Source: Sphingobacterium gobiense
Lineage (GTDB): Bacteria > Bacteroidota > Bacteroidia > Sphingobacteriales > Sphingobacteriaceae
Direction: 5' to 3'
Assembly: GCF_002980575.1 (NCBI RefSeq)
Contig: NZ_PVBS01000005.1
Span: 62,001-126,000 of the forward strand
DNA length: 64,000 nucleotides
Of this stretch, positions 26,530 to 35,856 are shown one piece after another (position 1 is the first letter of the stretch; each line of letters begins with the position of its first letter). Below the pieces are notes generated by a model, which saw only the letters and a list, made by a program, of their open reading frames with translations, was not told where the DNA came from and ran no database searches. A program made the translations under genes and the position numbers.

Positions 26530-27960
26530 ATGAATAAGATTCAAAAAAGGACAAAAATTGTTGCCACACTAGGTCCGGCATCGTCAGATAAGACCATATT
26601 GACGAACATGATTGCAAAAGGTGTGGATGTCTGTCGCCTTAATTTCTCTCACGGCAGCCAAGACGACCACCTCAAAGTGATTAAAACTATTCAAGAAATT
26701 AACAATGAACATCCTTTTAACGTAGGAATTTTGGCGGATCTTCAGGGTCCGAAAATTCGTATTGGGAAAATGAAAGAGGGAGGAGCTATTTTAATCAATG
26801 GTTCGCAGGTCGAGATTACAACCAAAGAGCTCATTGGCGACGAAGCGCGCATATATATCACGTACGAAAATTTCCCGAATGATGTTAAGGAGAATGAAAT
26901 CATCTTATTGGATGATGGAAAGCTACAATTGAGGGTTATCAGTACGAACCACAAAGATACAGTAAAATGCCAAGTGGTACATGGTGGCGTATTGACTTCC
27001 CGCAAAGGTGTCAATCTTCCCAATACAAAAGTTTCCATCCCCTCTCTTACGGAAGAAGATCTGGACAACCTCAACTTTGCTTTAGATAACGGAGCAGATT
27101 GGATTGCTATGTCCTTTGTACGTTCGGCAGAAGATATCCACCAATGTAAGGAAATCATCAAGTCGAAAGGAAGCCATGCATTAGTGATTGCTAAAATTGA
27201 AAAACCAGAAGCCATTGATAATATCGATGCCATTATAGAAGCAACTGATGCGATTATGGTAGCACGTGGCGACTTGGGTGTCGAGATGCCAATGGAAGTC
27301 GTTCCCGGTTTACAAAAAATGATCGTACAAAAATGTCGCGATCTTTCTAGACCTGTAATTATCGCCACGCAGATGCTGGAAAGTATGATTACAACACCTC
27401 GTCCTACGCGCGCAGAAGTCAACGATGTCGCCAATTCCGTATTAGACGGTGCTGATGCAGTGATGTTGAGTGGGGAAACCTCCGTCGGAGAGTTCCCGGA
27501 AATTGTTATCGAAACGATGACAAAAGTCATTACACAAGTGGAAGCCACATCCTACCCCTATTACAGTCCGAAAGAGAGCGTTCTGTCCGAACAAACAAAG
27601 ATATCAGACGCGATATGCGGGTCTTCCATACACCTTGCCAAAAATACCAAAGCAACCGCTTTTGCTGTTATGACATCTTCGGGATATACAGCACTTGAAA
27701 TTTCAAGCTATCGCCCCGACGCGCATATATATGTCTTTACAGGCAACAAGAACTTAATCAATCAACTTAGTTTACTATGGGGTGTAAAAGTATTTGTGTA
27801 TAGTAAATTTGAAAGTACCGATGGCACTATCCAAGACGTGAACGGCTTACTGAAGGAACTTAACCTCGTTTCTCCAGGAGAAATTGTCATCAACACAGCG
27901 TCTACTCCTTTACACCAAAAAGGAAAAACCAATACGATTAGAGTCTCCCAGCTGAGTTAG
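26530..27960 (+). CDS. pyk: Pyruvate kinase
   Basis: Glycolytic enzyme that converts phosphoenolpyruvate and ADP to pyruvate and ATP. It has the N-terminal TKIVATLGPASSDK, the substrate-site residues in CRLNFSHGSQDDH, the catalytic-lysine signature LVIAKIEKPEAIDNIDAI and MVARGDLGVEMP, then TQMLESMI; the B domain and a C-terminal domain follow. Length 476 aa, normal. It is followed by a terminator 20 bp downstream. Confidence 0.97.
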   Translation: MNKIQKRTKIVATLGPASSDKTILTNMIAKGVDVCRLNFSHGSQDDHLKVIKTIQEINNEHPFNVGILADLQGPKIRIGKMKEGGAILINGSQVEITTKELIGDEARIYITYENFPNDVKENEIILLDDGKLQLRVISTNHKDTVKCQVVHGGVLTSRKGVNLPNTKVSIPSLTEEDLDNLNFALDNGADWIAMSFVRSAEDIHQCKEIIKSKGSHALVIAKIEKPEAIDNIDAIIEATDAIMVARGDLGVEMPMEVVPGLQKMIVQKCRDLSRPVIIATQMLESMITTPRPTRAEVNDVANSVLDGADAVMLSGETSVGEFPEIVIETMTKVITQVEATSYPYYSPKESVLSEQTKISDAICGSSIHLAKNTKATAFAVMTSSGYTALEISSYRPDAHIYVFTGNKNLINQLSLLWGVKVFVYSKFESTDGTIQDVNGLLKELNLVSPGEIVINTASTPLHQKGKTNTIRVSQLS

Positions 27961-27979
27961 CTTGACGTTGATCAACAGA

Positions 27980-28014
27980 AATAGCGTGGATTAAAGAGTC
28001 TACGCTATTTTTTT
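27980..28014 (+). terminator. Rho-independent terminator after pyk
   Basis: AATAGCGT (27980-27987) pairs with ACGCTATT (28002-28009), with additional pairs inside the loop, and is followed by a T-tract to 28014. Confidence 0.85.
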
Positions 28015-28102
28015 GCCTTCTTTGTATCAAAGCTATTACAAGTGTCAATTTAACATGATTTTATCTATTTTGTTCTTTTCTTTGAGTTACTAGCTTTAAT
28101 TA

Positions 28103-30781
28103 ATGAAAAGGTGTATACTTATTTTTCTGTGCATGATCAGCCATTACCTGTTTGCACAGTCCGTACAAGGTGTAATTGTAGACGAAGCGGACCAAAAACC
28201 ACTGGAAAACGCTTCTATAGTCCTTTTGGACACAGATTCCATTATGCGGTATTTTACACGGGCTGATCCAAACGGGAAATTTAGTCTGGAAAAAATAGAA
28301 AAGGGGGAATACCTGTTTCTCGTTACGTATCCGAAATTCGAGATCCTTAGCCAGCCACTAGAAATAAAAAATGACCATATCGACCTGAAAAGTATTAGTC
28401 TCAACTCACAATCTAATCTACTAGAAGAAGTTGTAATTAACCAGAAAATCCCTATTAAAATCAAAGGCGACACGATAGAATATGATGCGGGAAGCTTTGA
28501 AACAGAAAAGAACGCCAAACTGGAAGATTTGTTACGTAGGCTCCCTGGATTAACAGTATCGGCTTCCGGCGAAATCACTGCACAAGGCAAAAATGTTTCC
28601 AAAGTATTGATTGATGGAGAAGAATTTTTTGGTTACGACCCTAAAATTGCTATCCGAAACGTTAGGGCAGACGCAGTTGATAAAGTACAAGTATACGAAC
28701 GTAAGTCTGATGAAGCCGAGCTTACCGGCATAGATGACGGTGAACGCTATCAAACAGTAAATGTCGTTCTAAAAGAAGAAGCTAGACAAGGTATCTTTGG
28801 TAACGCAAATGCCAGCCTCGGTACAGAAAGTCTTTTTGACGCCAATATATTTGCCGCTAAATTCAATAGGTCTGAACGCCTAGCATTCACCGGAAACTGG
28901 AACAACATGACAAACGGTGGTGATGCCAGCCGGATCCGCATGAACAATCAAATTGTTGGTCGTCCGACACATAAAAGTGGAGGGTTGAACTATGAGAACA
29001 ATTTTCTCGACAGAAAGCTACATTTGACATCTAGTTACAACTTTCTCAATAATGGTATGGCTAATGAATCCTCAAGCTACAATATGCGGATATTAAACGA
29101 TAACCATACGCAGGAAACAACAAGGGAATCCGATTCTGAAAGCGACAGCAAACAGCATACCTTACGATCGCGAATCCGTTATAGAATCGATTCTGTAAGC
29201 AATTTAAATATACAGCTGAACGGCGGAAAAGGACAGCAAACATCCGCTAATAATTCAAAGAGCACGACTATTCGTAATGGTACAGTAATAGCCAACGAAT
29301 TTGAGAGCCGAAATAGCAGTAAAAGCGACAAAGAGGACCTTGACATGAAGGTCGACTACCGCAGGCGGCTTCATAAAAACGGTCGAAGTTTAAACCTTCA
29401 CCTCAATACGAGAATAGACAATACAACCTCGACGAACCAGGTAAACGAACAAACAAATCTATACGACAGTCTTGGTGTTTTCGAAAGAGATGTGTCTGTT
29501 CATCAAACGCGACTTGTAGAAAACACCAATAACGGGATGGGCGTATCCTTTAATCTCAGTGAGCCTATTACCCGACAGTTAAATGCTACATTGGGGTATA
29601 GCTTCAATACCAATTCACGCACGGGATTGACCAATGCGTATGATATCGACTCCCATACAACCGATATGACATTGGATAGCTTATATTCAAAAAATGAGAA
29701 AAACCATTCTCGAAATAACGGCGTTGATCTCAGCTTAAATTTTAATACAGAAAAATTCAACATCAATGTAACGAACAGGATGACCCACCGTTATCAAGAA
29801 TTAGCTGACAGCTATCGAGATGTAGAACTTTCCAGAAGCTTCTGGCAAAACAATCTCAATGCTAATGTTTCTTACCGCATTAGCAATAATAAAAACTTGA
29901 CTATACGTTATCAGAACAATACGAATGTACCGAGCTTCACTCAATTACAACCGATACAACCACCCACTAATGAATTGTACCGACAACTCGGAAACCCCGA
30001 CTTGAAGCGGGAAACAAACAACAATATCAACTTCAATTTTAATAAATTTAGTTTGTTGAAAGCATCTTCTTTTAATATCAACGCGATGAGCGGTTTTACA
30101 AAAAATGCTATTGTCAATCGATCGATTATCGACGAGGAGGGAAGAACAACAACATCCTTTGTCAATATTCAGGACCATATTAACTGGAACGGGCGTGTGC
30201 ACGCCAACTATACCCGTCCTATTTTAAATGGCATTGTCCAATTTGGCCCATTTACATCCCTGCAATACGCTAATAACTACGAATACGTCAACGGTGAACT
30301 CAATCGTAGCAACAATACTAATGCGAATGCGGGCATAAGTGCGAATAAAGAAGATTCGAAAAACGTAAATTTCAATCTAAATTTAAGCATAGGAGTCAAT
30401 AATGAAGTAAATAGCCTACGAGAAGATCTGAACAATACAGCTTTTAGGTCAGCTGCTAATGCAGACCTAAAATACTTTTTGCCGTTTAAGTTTAGTCTTA
30501 CCCAGGTATTGCATTATGGTTATACGGGAAAATCGAAAGTCTTTCCAGAACCGATTACCCAGTTTTATATGAATCTCGAACTCACGCGAAAGTTATTACA
30601 GGATGAGTCATTATTACTAAGTGTTAAAGCTTTTGACGTATTCAATAGCTTCAATAACACCAACAGGTCCTTTAACGACAATAGTTTTTCGGAATCACAG
30701 CAACTGATGCTGACACAATATTTTATGCTTGGCCTGAAATGGGATTTTAATAAGAATTTAGGAAAGAAAAGCGAAAGTTAA
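28103..30781 (+). CDS. Outer-membrane beta-barrel (TonB-dependent receptor-like) protein
   Basis: An 892-residue outer-membrane protein. A signal peptide (KRCILIFLCMISHYLFAQ) is followed by a CarboxypepD_reg-like beta-sandwich (about 20-105), a plug-like region (about 110-230, with LEDLLRRLPGLTVSASGEI and KVLIDGEEFFGYDPK) and a long barrel rich in Asn and Ser. It matches the Bacteroidota group annotated as outer membrane beta-barrel family (OMP_b-brl_3), which resembles TonB-dependent receptors but often has unknown ligands. Only 3 bp separate it from a GLPGLI gene, a recurrent pairing. Confidence 0.9.
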   Translation: MKRCILIFLCMISHYLFAQSVQGVIVDEADQKPLENASIVLLDTDSIMRYFTRADPNGKFSLEKIEKGEYLFLVTYPKFEILSQPLEIKNDHIDLKSISLNSQSNLLEEVVINQKIPIKIKGDTIEYDAGSFETEKNAKLEDLLRRLPGLTVSASGEITAQGKNVSKVLIDGEEFFGYDPKIAIRNVRADAVDKVQVYERKSDEAELTGIDDGERYQTVNVVLKEEARQGIFGNANASLGTESLFDANIFAAKFNRSERLAFTGNWNNMTNGGDASRIRMNNQIVGRPTHKSGGLNYENNFLDRKLHLTSSYNFLNNGMANESSSYNMRILNDNHTQETTRESDSESDSKQHTLRSRIRYRIDSVSNLNIQLNGGKGQQTSANNSKSTTIRNGTVIANEFESRNSSKSDKEDLDMKVDYRRRLHKNGRSLNLHLNTRIDNTTSTNQVNEQTNLYDSLGVFERDVSVHQTRLVENTNNGMGVSFNLSEPITRQLNATLGYSFNTNSRTGLTNAYDIDSHTTDMTLDSLYSKNEKNHSRNNGVDLSLNFNTEKFNINVTNRMTHRYQELADSYRDVELSRSFWQNNLNANVSYRISNNKNLTIRYQNNTNVPSFTQLQPIQPPTNELYRQLGNPDLKRETNNNINFNFNKFSLLKASSFNINAMSGFTKNAIVNRSIIDEEGRTTTSFVNIQDHINWNGRVHANYTRPILNGIVQFGPFTSLQYANNYEYVNGELNRSNNTNANAGISANKEDSKNVNFNLNLSIGVNNEVNSLREDLNNTAFRSAANADLKYFLPFKFSLTQVLHYGYTGKSKVFPEPITQFYMNLELTRKLLQDESLLLSVKAFDVFNSFNNTNRSFNDNSFSESQQLMLTQYFMLGLKWDFNKNLGKKSES

Positions 30782-30784
30782 AAA

Positions 30785-31657
30785 ATGAGTAAACTGATTT
30801 TAATATATATTACGTTCGTATGCTGTTGTTATTTTGAGGGAGCAGCACAACATGCTTACTTCCCACAAAAAGGCATTATTAGTTTTGAAAAAGAGGTATA
30901 TATAAGAGCCCGGATGCGTGAAATGACGAATAAGCAATCGACCGGCGCTGGCGGGAATCGGGGAATGATGATGCGGTTCGGCGGCAATATCGATGACATA
31001 CCGGAAAAAAGCTCGTCTATGTTCACGCTACGATTTGACGAAGACGAGACGCTCATGACACCTGCTGAGTCAGAACAGACTGAAACTACTGCAACCCCGG
31101 GCCGCGGTAGCGCAGGAAGAGGAGGTAACAGGAATATGAACCGTAGAGCAAGCGCGCCCAGTGTCCGACGAGCCTCCCGACCGGGCGAACATAAAGTGTA
31201 TTACCAAAATCTCCATGATGGCACGAGCGAGTTGGAACTTGATTTAGATGAAAAATACTTGTTACAGGACTCGTTGCAACAAATCACCTGGCGCTTTACC
31301 GATGAATATCGAAATATAGCAGGGTATGATTGTCGACGAGTTAACGGTGCTACATCCGATTCGCTTTATATAGTCGCTTTTTATACCGACCAGATACCCA
31401 TATCCGGAGGGCCGGCATTGGTACACGGACTTCCTGGCATGATACTAGGGCTCGCCATACCAGAAATGCATATCAATTACTGGGCCCGCAACATCGATTT
31501 TGTGGTAGACAATGTACCCAATCAATGGCGGGACAAAAAAAGTAAACCTATGACTATGAATGACTTTTTTGATGCATTAGGCAACAATCGATTTTTCGGA
31601 GGAGGGTCCAATCCGCGGCAGCAAAGGCGGAATCTTTTGGAAAATTTGATTTATTAA
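30785..31657 (+). CDS. GLPGLI family protein
   Basis: A secreted or periplasmic protein of the Bacteroidota GLPGLI family; the name motif appears as GLPGMIL at residues 215-221, after the conserved YDCRRVNG and FYTDQIPISGGP segments. A signal peptide covers about residues 1-21, with a CCC run inside it. The family is typically encoded beside an outer-membrane beta-barrel protein, as here, but its function is not known. The middle of this member (about 103-134) is an Arg/Gly/Asn/Ser-rich low-complexity stretch. Confidence 0.9.
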   Translation: MSKLILIYITFVCCCYFEGAAQHAYFPQKGIISFEKEVYIRARMREMTNKQSTGAGGNRGMMMRFGGNIDDIPEKSSSMFTLRFDEDETLMTPAESEQTETTATPGRGSAGRGGNRNMNRRASAPSVRRASRPGEHKVYYQNLHDGTSELELDLDEKYLLQDSLQQITWRFTDEYRNIAGYDCRRVNGATSDSLYIVAFYTDQIPISGGPALVHGLPGMILGLAIPEMHINYWARNIDFVVDNVPNQWRDKKSKPMTMNDFFDALGNNRFFGGGSNPRQQRRNLLENLIY

Positions 31658-31705
31658 TAAAGCTATGAAGACCTCCCAGGTTATCGTCCCTGTTCTCGGC
31701 GCTGT

Positions 31706-32071
31706 TTAATCATGAAGGTTTATGCTTTCCTTTACTGCTTTAGATAGCGAATCATACACCAATGCATAACTATCATCGATAAAAGTTCTCAAACGCTCAT
31801 CAGGAAGTTGTCTGTTACAATAAACAGTGTTCCAGTGCTTCTTGTTCATGTGATAGCCAGGAATAACCGTTTCAGGATAGTTCAAACGTAATTCAACGGC
31901 ACGGTCGGGATCGCATTTCACATTGAAGCACAACGTATCAACTTGGTCTAGTCCAACCAACAGAAACACCTTACCTCCCACTTTAAATACTAAGGTATCT
32001 GGACCAAAAGGTAATTCTTCTGTCACGCCCGGTTGAGCCAGACAATATTCCCGAATGTCTTCAATATTCAT
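31706..32071 (-). CDS. MmcQ/YjbR family protein
   Basis: A 121-residue protein of the MmcQ/YjbR family, with a CyaY-like fold sometimes described as DNA-binding. Typical segments are EDIREYCLAQPGVTEELPFG at the start, VFKVGGKVFLLV, and YHMNKKHWNTVYCN. The biological role is unclear. It follows the thioredoxin-fold gene by 20 bp on the same strand, so the two are likely co-transcribed. Confidence 0.9.
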   Translation of the reverse strand: MNIEDIREYCLAQPGVTEELPFGPDTLVFKVGGKVFLLVGLDQVDTLCFNVKCDPDRAVELRLNYPETVIPGYHMNKKHWNTVYCNRQLPDERLRTFIDDSYALVYDSLSKAVKESINLHD

Positions 32072-32091
32072 TTCTGTCGTTTGAAGATAAA

Positions 32092-32643
32092 TTAACTTAA
32101 CCGAGCGAGTAGTTCTTTTTGCAGTTCCTCTCCGCTATCTTCGTTATACCACTTCTGCATAACTTCCTTAATTTCCTCGAACGGTTTTCCCTCCTCTTTC
32201 ATCTGCAGATATAAATACTGCAACGGTTGGGGGCGAGGGCCCCATATCACCTTATCGTGTCCTACATCATTCCGAATAATAAGTTTCGGAATTGATTTGC
32301 TTCCATCAGTAAGGTAATCTTCGATGAGAAACGGCTCGGTGTCACGGAGCTGTATTTCAAAATCAATATTCGGATTATTCTTAACCATCATATAAAGTTG
32401 TGTCACAGAATGAGCTGCGTCGCCACACCATGGTTCGGTGATCACAATCCAGTGCTGCGGTTCGGTCATGCTAGCTATCAAGCTTTTTATAGCTTGATTT
32501 GGTTCAAAACGTTTTAACCACCGGTTCATCCTCGACCAATTTAATTTTGTATAATTTAAATACGCTGCGTCCCCGTAGGGATCGTAGTCCTCGGGTGAAG
32601 TCAAAATTTGTTCAAAATAATCTAAGTATTCCTGAAAGGTCAT
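32092..32643 (-). CDS. Thioredoxin-fold protein with a WCGD motif
   Basis: A cytoplasmic thioredoxin-family protein of about 183 residues. The redox motif is WCGDAAH (about residues 71-77 from the ATG at 32643), with one cysteine; the resolving cysteine of CxxC is replaced, and the cis-Pro segment is KSIPKLII. This resembles Bacteroidota proteins annotated as thioredoxin family; the single cysteine argues against a classical disulfide reductase. An in-frame start 21 bp further upstream (32664) is also possible. Confidence 0.8.
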   Translation of the reverse strand: MTFQEYLDYFEQILTSPEDYDPYGDAAYLNYTKLNWSRMNRWLKRFEPNQAIKSLIASMTEPQHWIVITEPWCGDAAHSVTQLYMMVKNNPNIDFEIQLRDTEPFLIEDYLTDGSKSIPKLIIRNDVGHDKVIWGPRPQPLQYLYLQMKEEGKPFEEIKEVMQKWYNEDSGEELQKELLARLS

Positions 32644-32774
32644 GTTTATGCTTAATGTTACCACGAATTTACTAATTTATTCCGGGTAAAAAAATTTTTG
32701 GTGGCGGGCTGCTTTCTGTAAACTATAAAATTAAGCCATTTGCCATCCCCCTTTTATTGTTTAGGGTGATATTA

Positions 32775-32788
32775 TGACAGTTTGACAG
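32775..32788 (+). promoter_or_regulatory. Paired TGACAG repeats upstream of dnaK
   Basis: TGACAG occurs twice (32775-32780 and 32783-32788) separated by TT, about 55 bp before the sigma-54-like element. Another small inverted repeat, GACATT/AATGTC (32817-32830), lies between them. These could be activator- or repressor-binding sites. Confidence 0.4.
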
Positions 32789-32840
32789 AACAGCTTACAA
32801 GAAAAACGACATAAGAGACATTTTAATGTCGATTTTAACC

Positions 32841-32857
32841 TTGGCACAGGTGTTGTT
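32841..32857 (+). promoter_or_regulatory. Sigma-54-like -24/-12 element upstream of dnaK
   Basis: TTGGCACAGGTGTTGTT compares with the sigma-54 consensus TTGGCACGNNNNTTGCT: the GG and the second dinucleotide are 10 nt apart as required, but the -12 dinucleotide is GT, not GC. If used, the start would be near 32867, leaving a leader of about 54 nt before the dnaK ATG. No CIRCE element or TTG-N19-TAnnTTTG promoter was found here. Confidence 0.45.
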
Positions 32858-32920
32858 AAAGAGATAACATATCATTAAAAATAAAGTTAATTACTAATTT
32901 GTAAATATAAAAAACGAGAT

Positions 32921-34834
32921 ATGTCAAAAATTATTGGAATCGACTTAGGTACTACAAACTCATGTGTTGCCGTGATGGAGGGTAACGAGCCGGTAGTTAT
33001 TGCAAACAACGAGGGAAAACGTACGACCCCCTCTATTGTTGCTTTTGTTGAAGGCGGCGAACGTAAAGTAGGTGATCCTGCAAAACGTCAGGCTATCACG
33101 AATCCGAATAAAACAGTCTATTCAATCAAGCGTTTCATGGGCTTGTCTTATGATGAATCTACAAAAGAGGCTGGACACGTTCCTTATGCGGTAGTAAAAG
33201 GTGATAACAATACACCGCGCGTTGAAATCGGCGATCGCAAATATACGCCACAGGAAATTTCTGCGATGATTCTTCAAAAAATGAAAAAAACAGCTGAAGA
33301 CTTCTTAGGGCAGGAAGTAAGCGAAGCGGTTATTACCGTCCCGGCTTACTTTAACGATGCACAACGCCAAGCTACAAAAGAAGCCGGTGAAATTGCTGGT
33401 CTCACTGTAAAGCGTATTATCAATGAACCGACTGCTGCTGCATTGGCATACGGTTTGGATAAAGCGCACAAAGACATGAAGATTGTCGTGTTCGACTGTG
33501 GTGGAGGTACGCATGACGTTTCGGTACTGGAACTTGGAGATGGTGTATTTGAAGTCAAATCCACAGATGGTGACACCCACTTAGGTGGTGATGATTTTGA
33601 CAATGTCATTATCAACTGGTTGGCAGAAGAATTTGCAAATGAAAACAATGGCTTTGACCTTAAAAAGGATGCAATGGCGTTACAACGCTTGAAAGAAGCT
33701 GCGGAAAAAGCTAAAATCGAATTGTCCAGCACCACTTCAACAGAAATCAACTTGCCTTACGTCACTGCTGATGCAACCGGTCCTAAACACTTGGTACGCA
33801 CCCTTTCGCGCGCTAAATTTGAATCTTTAGCCGCTGATTTGATTAAACGTACAATAGATCCTTGTAAATCGGCCTTGAAAAATGCAGGATATGATACTTC
33901 CGATATTGATGAAATCATATTGGTAGGAGGTTCTACCCGTATTCCAGCTATCGTAGAAGCAGTGAAGAACTTCTTTGGCAAAGAGCCGTCAAAAGGTGTA
34001 AACCCGGACGAAGTTGTAGCGCTGGGAGCTGCTATCCAAGGTGGTGTATTAACAGGAGAAGTAAAAGATGTATTATTGCTAGATGTTACACCACTTTCAT
34101 TAGGTATCGAAACAATGGGTGGGGTAATGACCAAGTTAATCGAAGCAAATACAACTATCCCGACGAAAAAATCAGAAGTATTCTCCACCGCATCGGATAA
34201 TCAGCCTTCTGTGGAGATACATATTCTGCAAGGTGAGCGGCCAATGGCAGCACAAAACCGTACGATTGGACGTTTCCAGTTAACGGACATTCCGCCGGCA
34301 CCTCGTGGCGTACCTCAAATCGAAGTAACGTTTGATATTGATGCCAATGGTATTATTAAGGTGTCAGCAAAGGACAAGGCCACCGGTAAAGAGCAAAATA
34401 TCCGTATCGAAGCTTCTTCTGGATTATCTGAAGAAGAAATTCAAAAAATGAAACAAGAAGCAGAAGCGAATGCGGAAGCAGATAAGAAAGTAAAAGAAGA
34501 AGCAGAGAAAATAAATGCTGCTGATGCGTTGATCTTCTCCACAGAGAAACAACTGAAAGAATATGGAGACAAGTTATCCGCAGATAAAAAAGGTACTATC
34601 GATGCTGGTTTAGAAAAACTGAAAACGGCCTACGCTGCAAAAAACTTTGCCGATATCGATACCGCTTCTGCTGAACTTCAGAATGCTTGGAATGCAGCAT
34701 CGGAAGAGATGTACGCGGCTTCACAGCAAGGCGGATCAGAGCAACCGCAAGGTGGCGATGCGGGTCAAGCACAAAATAACAATAAACAAGGTGGCGATGA
34801 TGTGCAAGATGTAGAGTTTGAAGAAGTGAAATAA
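32921..34834 (+). CDS. dnaK: Molecular chaperone DnaK (Hsp70)
   Basis: ATP-dependent chaperone for protein folding and stress recovery. The nucleotide-binding domain ([47 protein letters not shown]), linker ([19 protein letters not shown]), substrate-binding domain and helical lid are all present, ending in a Gln/Gly-rich tail and DVEFEEVK. Length 637 aa, nearly that of E. coli. grpE and dnaJ are not adjacent. The upstream region carries a sigma-54-like element and repeats. Confidence 0.99.
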   Translation: MSKIIGIDLGTTNSCVAVMEGNEPVVIANNEGKRTTPSIVAFVEGGERKVGDPAKRQAITNPNKTVYSIKRFMGLSYDESTKEAGHVPYAVVKGDNNTPRVEIGDRKYTPQEISAMILQKMKKTAEDFLGQEVSEAVITVPAYFNDAQRQATKEAGEIAGLTVKRIINEPTAAALAYGLDKAHKDMKIVVFDCGGGTHDVSVLELGDGVFEVKSTDGDTHLGGDDFDNVIINWLAEEFANENNGFDLKKDAMALQRLKEAAEKAKIELSSTTSTEINLPYVTADATGPKHLVRTLSRAKFESLAADLIKRTIDPCKSALKNAGYDTSDIDEIILVGGSTRIPAIVEAVKNFFGKEPSKGVNPDEVVALGAAIQGGVLTGEVKDVLLLDVTPLSLGIETMGGVMTKLIEANTTIPTKKSEVFSTASDNQPSVEIHILQGERPMAAQNRTIGRFQLTDIPPAPRGVPQIEVTFDIDANGIIKVSAKDKATGKEQNIRIEASSGLSEEEIQKMKQEAEANAEADKKVKEEAEKINAADALIFSTEKQLKEYGDKLSADKKGTIDAGLEKLKTAYAAKNFADIDTASAELQNAWNAASEEMYAASQQGGSEQPQGGDAGQAQNNNKQGGDDVQDVEFEEVK

Positions 34835-34838
34835 GCCC

Positions 34839-34892
34839 AACTGTTTTAAGAAAAAAAGCGGCCAATTGGCCGCTTTTTTTCTTAAAACAGTT
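34839..34892. terminator. 54-nt perfect palindrome, bidirectional terminator
   Basis: Two 27-nt arms (34839-34865 and 34866-34892) are exactly complementary, with no loop bases. The core AAGCGGCCAATTGGCCGCTT is flanked by A- and T-tracts, giving a good terminator for dnaK (+) and for the nucleotidyltransferase (-). The right arm includes the stop codon and last codons of the minus-strand gene. Confidence 0.9.
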
Positions 34893-35796
34893 TTTCGGGG
34901 TATACGCCCTCTTTAATGAGACTGGAGATAGATTCCTGCACAATGGGTTTGTCTTCTTTGTATGTTACGCCGAACCACTTGGAAGAAGTAGGAATAACCC
35001 GAAAGCTAGCCATGTCATTTTTCACCATATAATCGGGAACAGAAGGAATAAAAAACTCTGATTTTGGGTTGTCACCGTTGGCTTCTACAAATTTAGAAAA
35101 CATACTTTGTGCTACATCAAAAATCCGAGGAGTAAATCCCCAAAAATTCATCGAAACCCTAGTGTCGGGATTCAAATCGTGTTGTTTACCATCCTCCTCG
35201 TACACAATTTTCCTATTGCCGGCATCATCTGTTACATAATAGATATTTGTACGTTCCGTTACCGAAACCATATTCCCGTCCCCATCTACATCACACACAC
35301 CTCTAGAGACATATCCATAATCTGACATGGTATTTCCGACTTTAAATCCCATGAGAGCCATTCTTTCATCTGTAACTTCATTTCGCAAGAAAGCAGCCAT
35401 TTTTTCAAAAGCATCCTTGCCGTAAAAATCATCTGCATTAACAACACAAAAAGGTTCATTGATATGGTCCTTAGCACTCATAACAGCATGGGCAGTTCCC
35501 CAAGGTTTCGTACGTTCAATTACACTGTCAATACCAAATTTTGTCAGATCAAAACTTTGAAAAGCATAGTCTACTTCAATCTTACCACTCAGTTTTTTGT
35601 CAAAAACCGCACGCATCTTCTCTACAAATTCCTCGCGAATAATAAATACGACTTTCCCAAAACCGGCTCGAATAGCATCATATATTGAATAGTCAATAAT
35701 GGTTTCTTCATGCGGCCCGAATCCATCAATCTGTTTTAACGACCCGTATCTACTCGCCATTCCCGCGGCTAGAATTAACAATGTTGGTTTACTCAT
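34882..35796 (-). CDS. Sugar-phosphate nucleotidyltransferase family protein
   Basis: A 304-residue NTP_transferase-fold protein, related to glucose-1-phosphate nucleotidyl-transferases. The nucleotide-binding N-terminus LILAAGMASRYGSLKQID (about residues 6-22), the VVNADDFYG metal-site motif and the TEKL-like EVDYAFQSFDL region support it. The exact sugar and nucleotide cannot be told. The last codons (EKLF-stop) lie in the large palindrome shared with dnaK. Confidence 0.85.
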   Translation of the reverse strand: MSKPTLLILAAGMASRYGSLKQIDGFGPHEETIIDYSIYDAIRAGFGKVVFIIREEFVEKMRAVFDKKLSGKIEVDYAFQSFDLTKFGIDSVIERTKPWGTAHAVMSAKDHINEPFCVVNADDFYGKDAFEKMAAFLRNEVTDERMALMGFKVGNTMSDYGYVSRGVCDVDGDGNMVSVTERTNIYYVTDDAGNRKIVYEEDGKQHDLNPDTRVSMNFWGFTPRIFDVAQSMFSKFVEANGDNPKSEFFIPSVPDYMVKNDMASFRVIPTSSKWFGVTYKEDKPIVQESISSLIKEGVYPEKLF

Positions 35797-35856
35797 TATT
35801 TACTTTTTGTTAACAATTACAAAATCCCACTTAACAAATATAAAAATTTATTCTAT

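Noticed and set aside
26742-27548. 268-codon open frame on the minus strand
   Set aside because: It lies entirely antisense to pyk and translates to a Ser/Ile-rich sequence without family features; it is a shadow of the codon pattern of pyk.
32665-32920. CIRCE (HrcA) operator upstream of dnaK
   Set aside because: No TTAGCACTC-N9-GAGTGCTAA-like repeat was found; only short, unrelated repeats are present.
33346-34188. Two long minus-strand frames inside dnaK
   Set aside because: Antisense to a highly conserved gene, no recognisable domain, no promoter.
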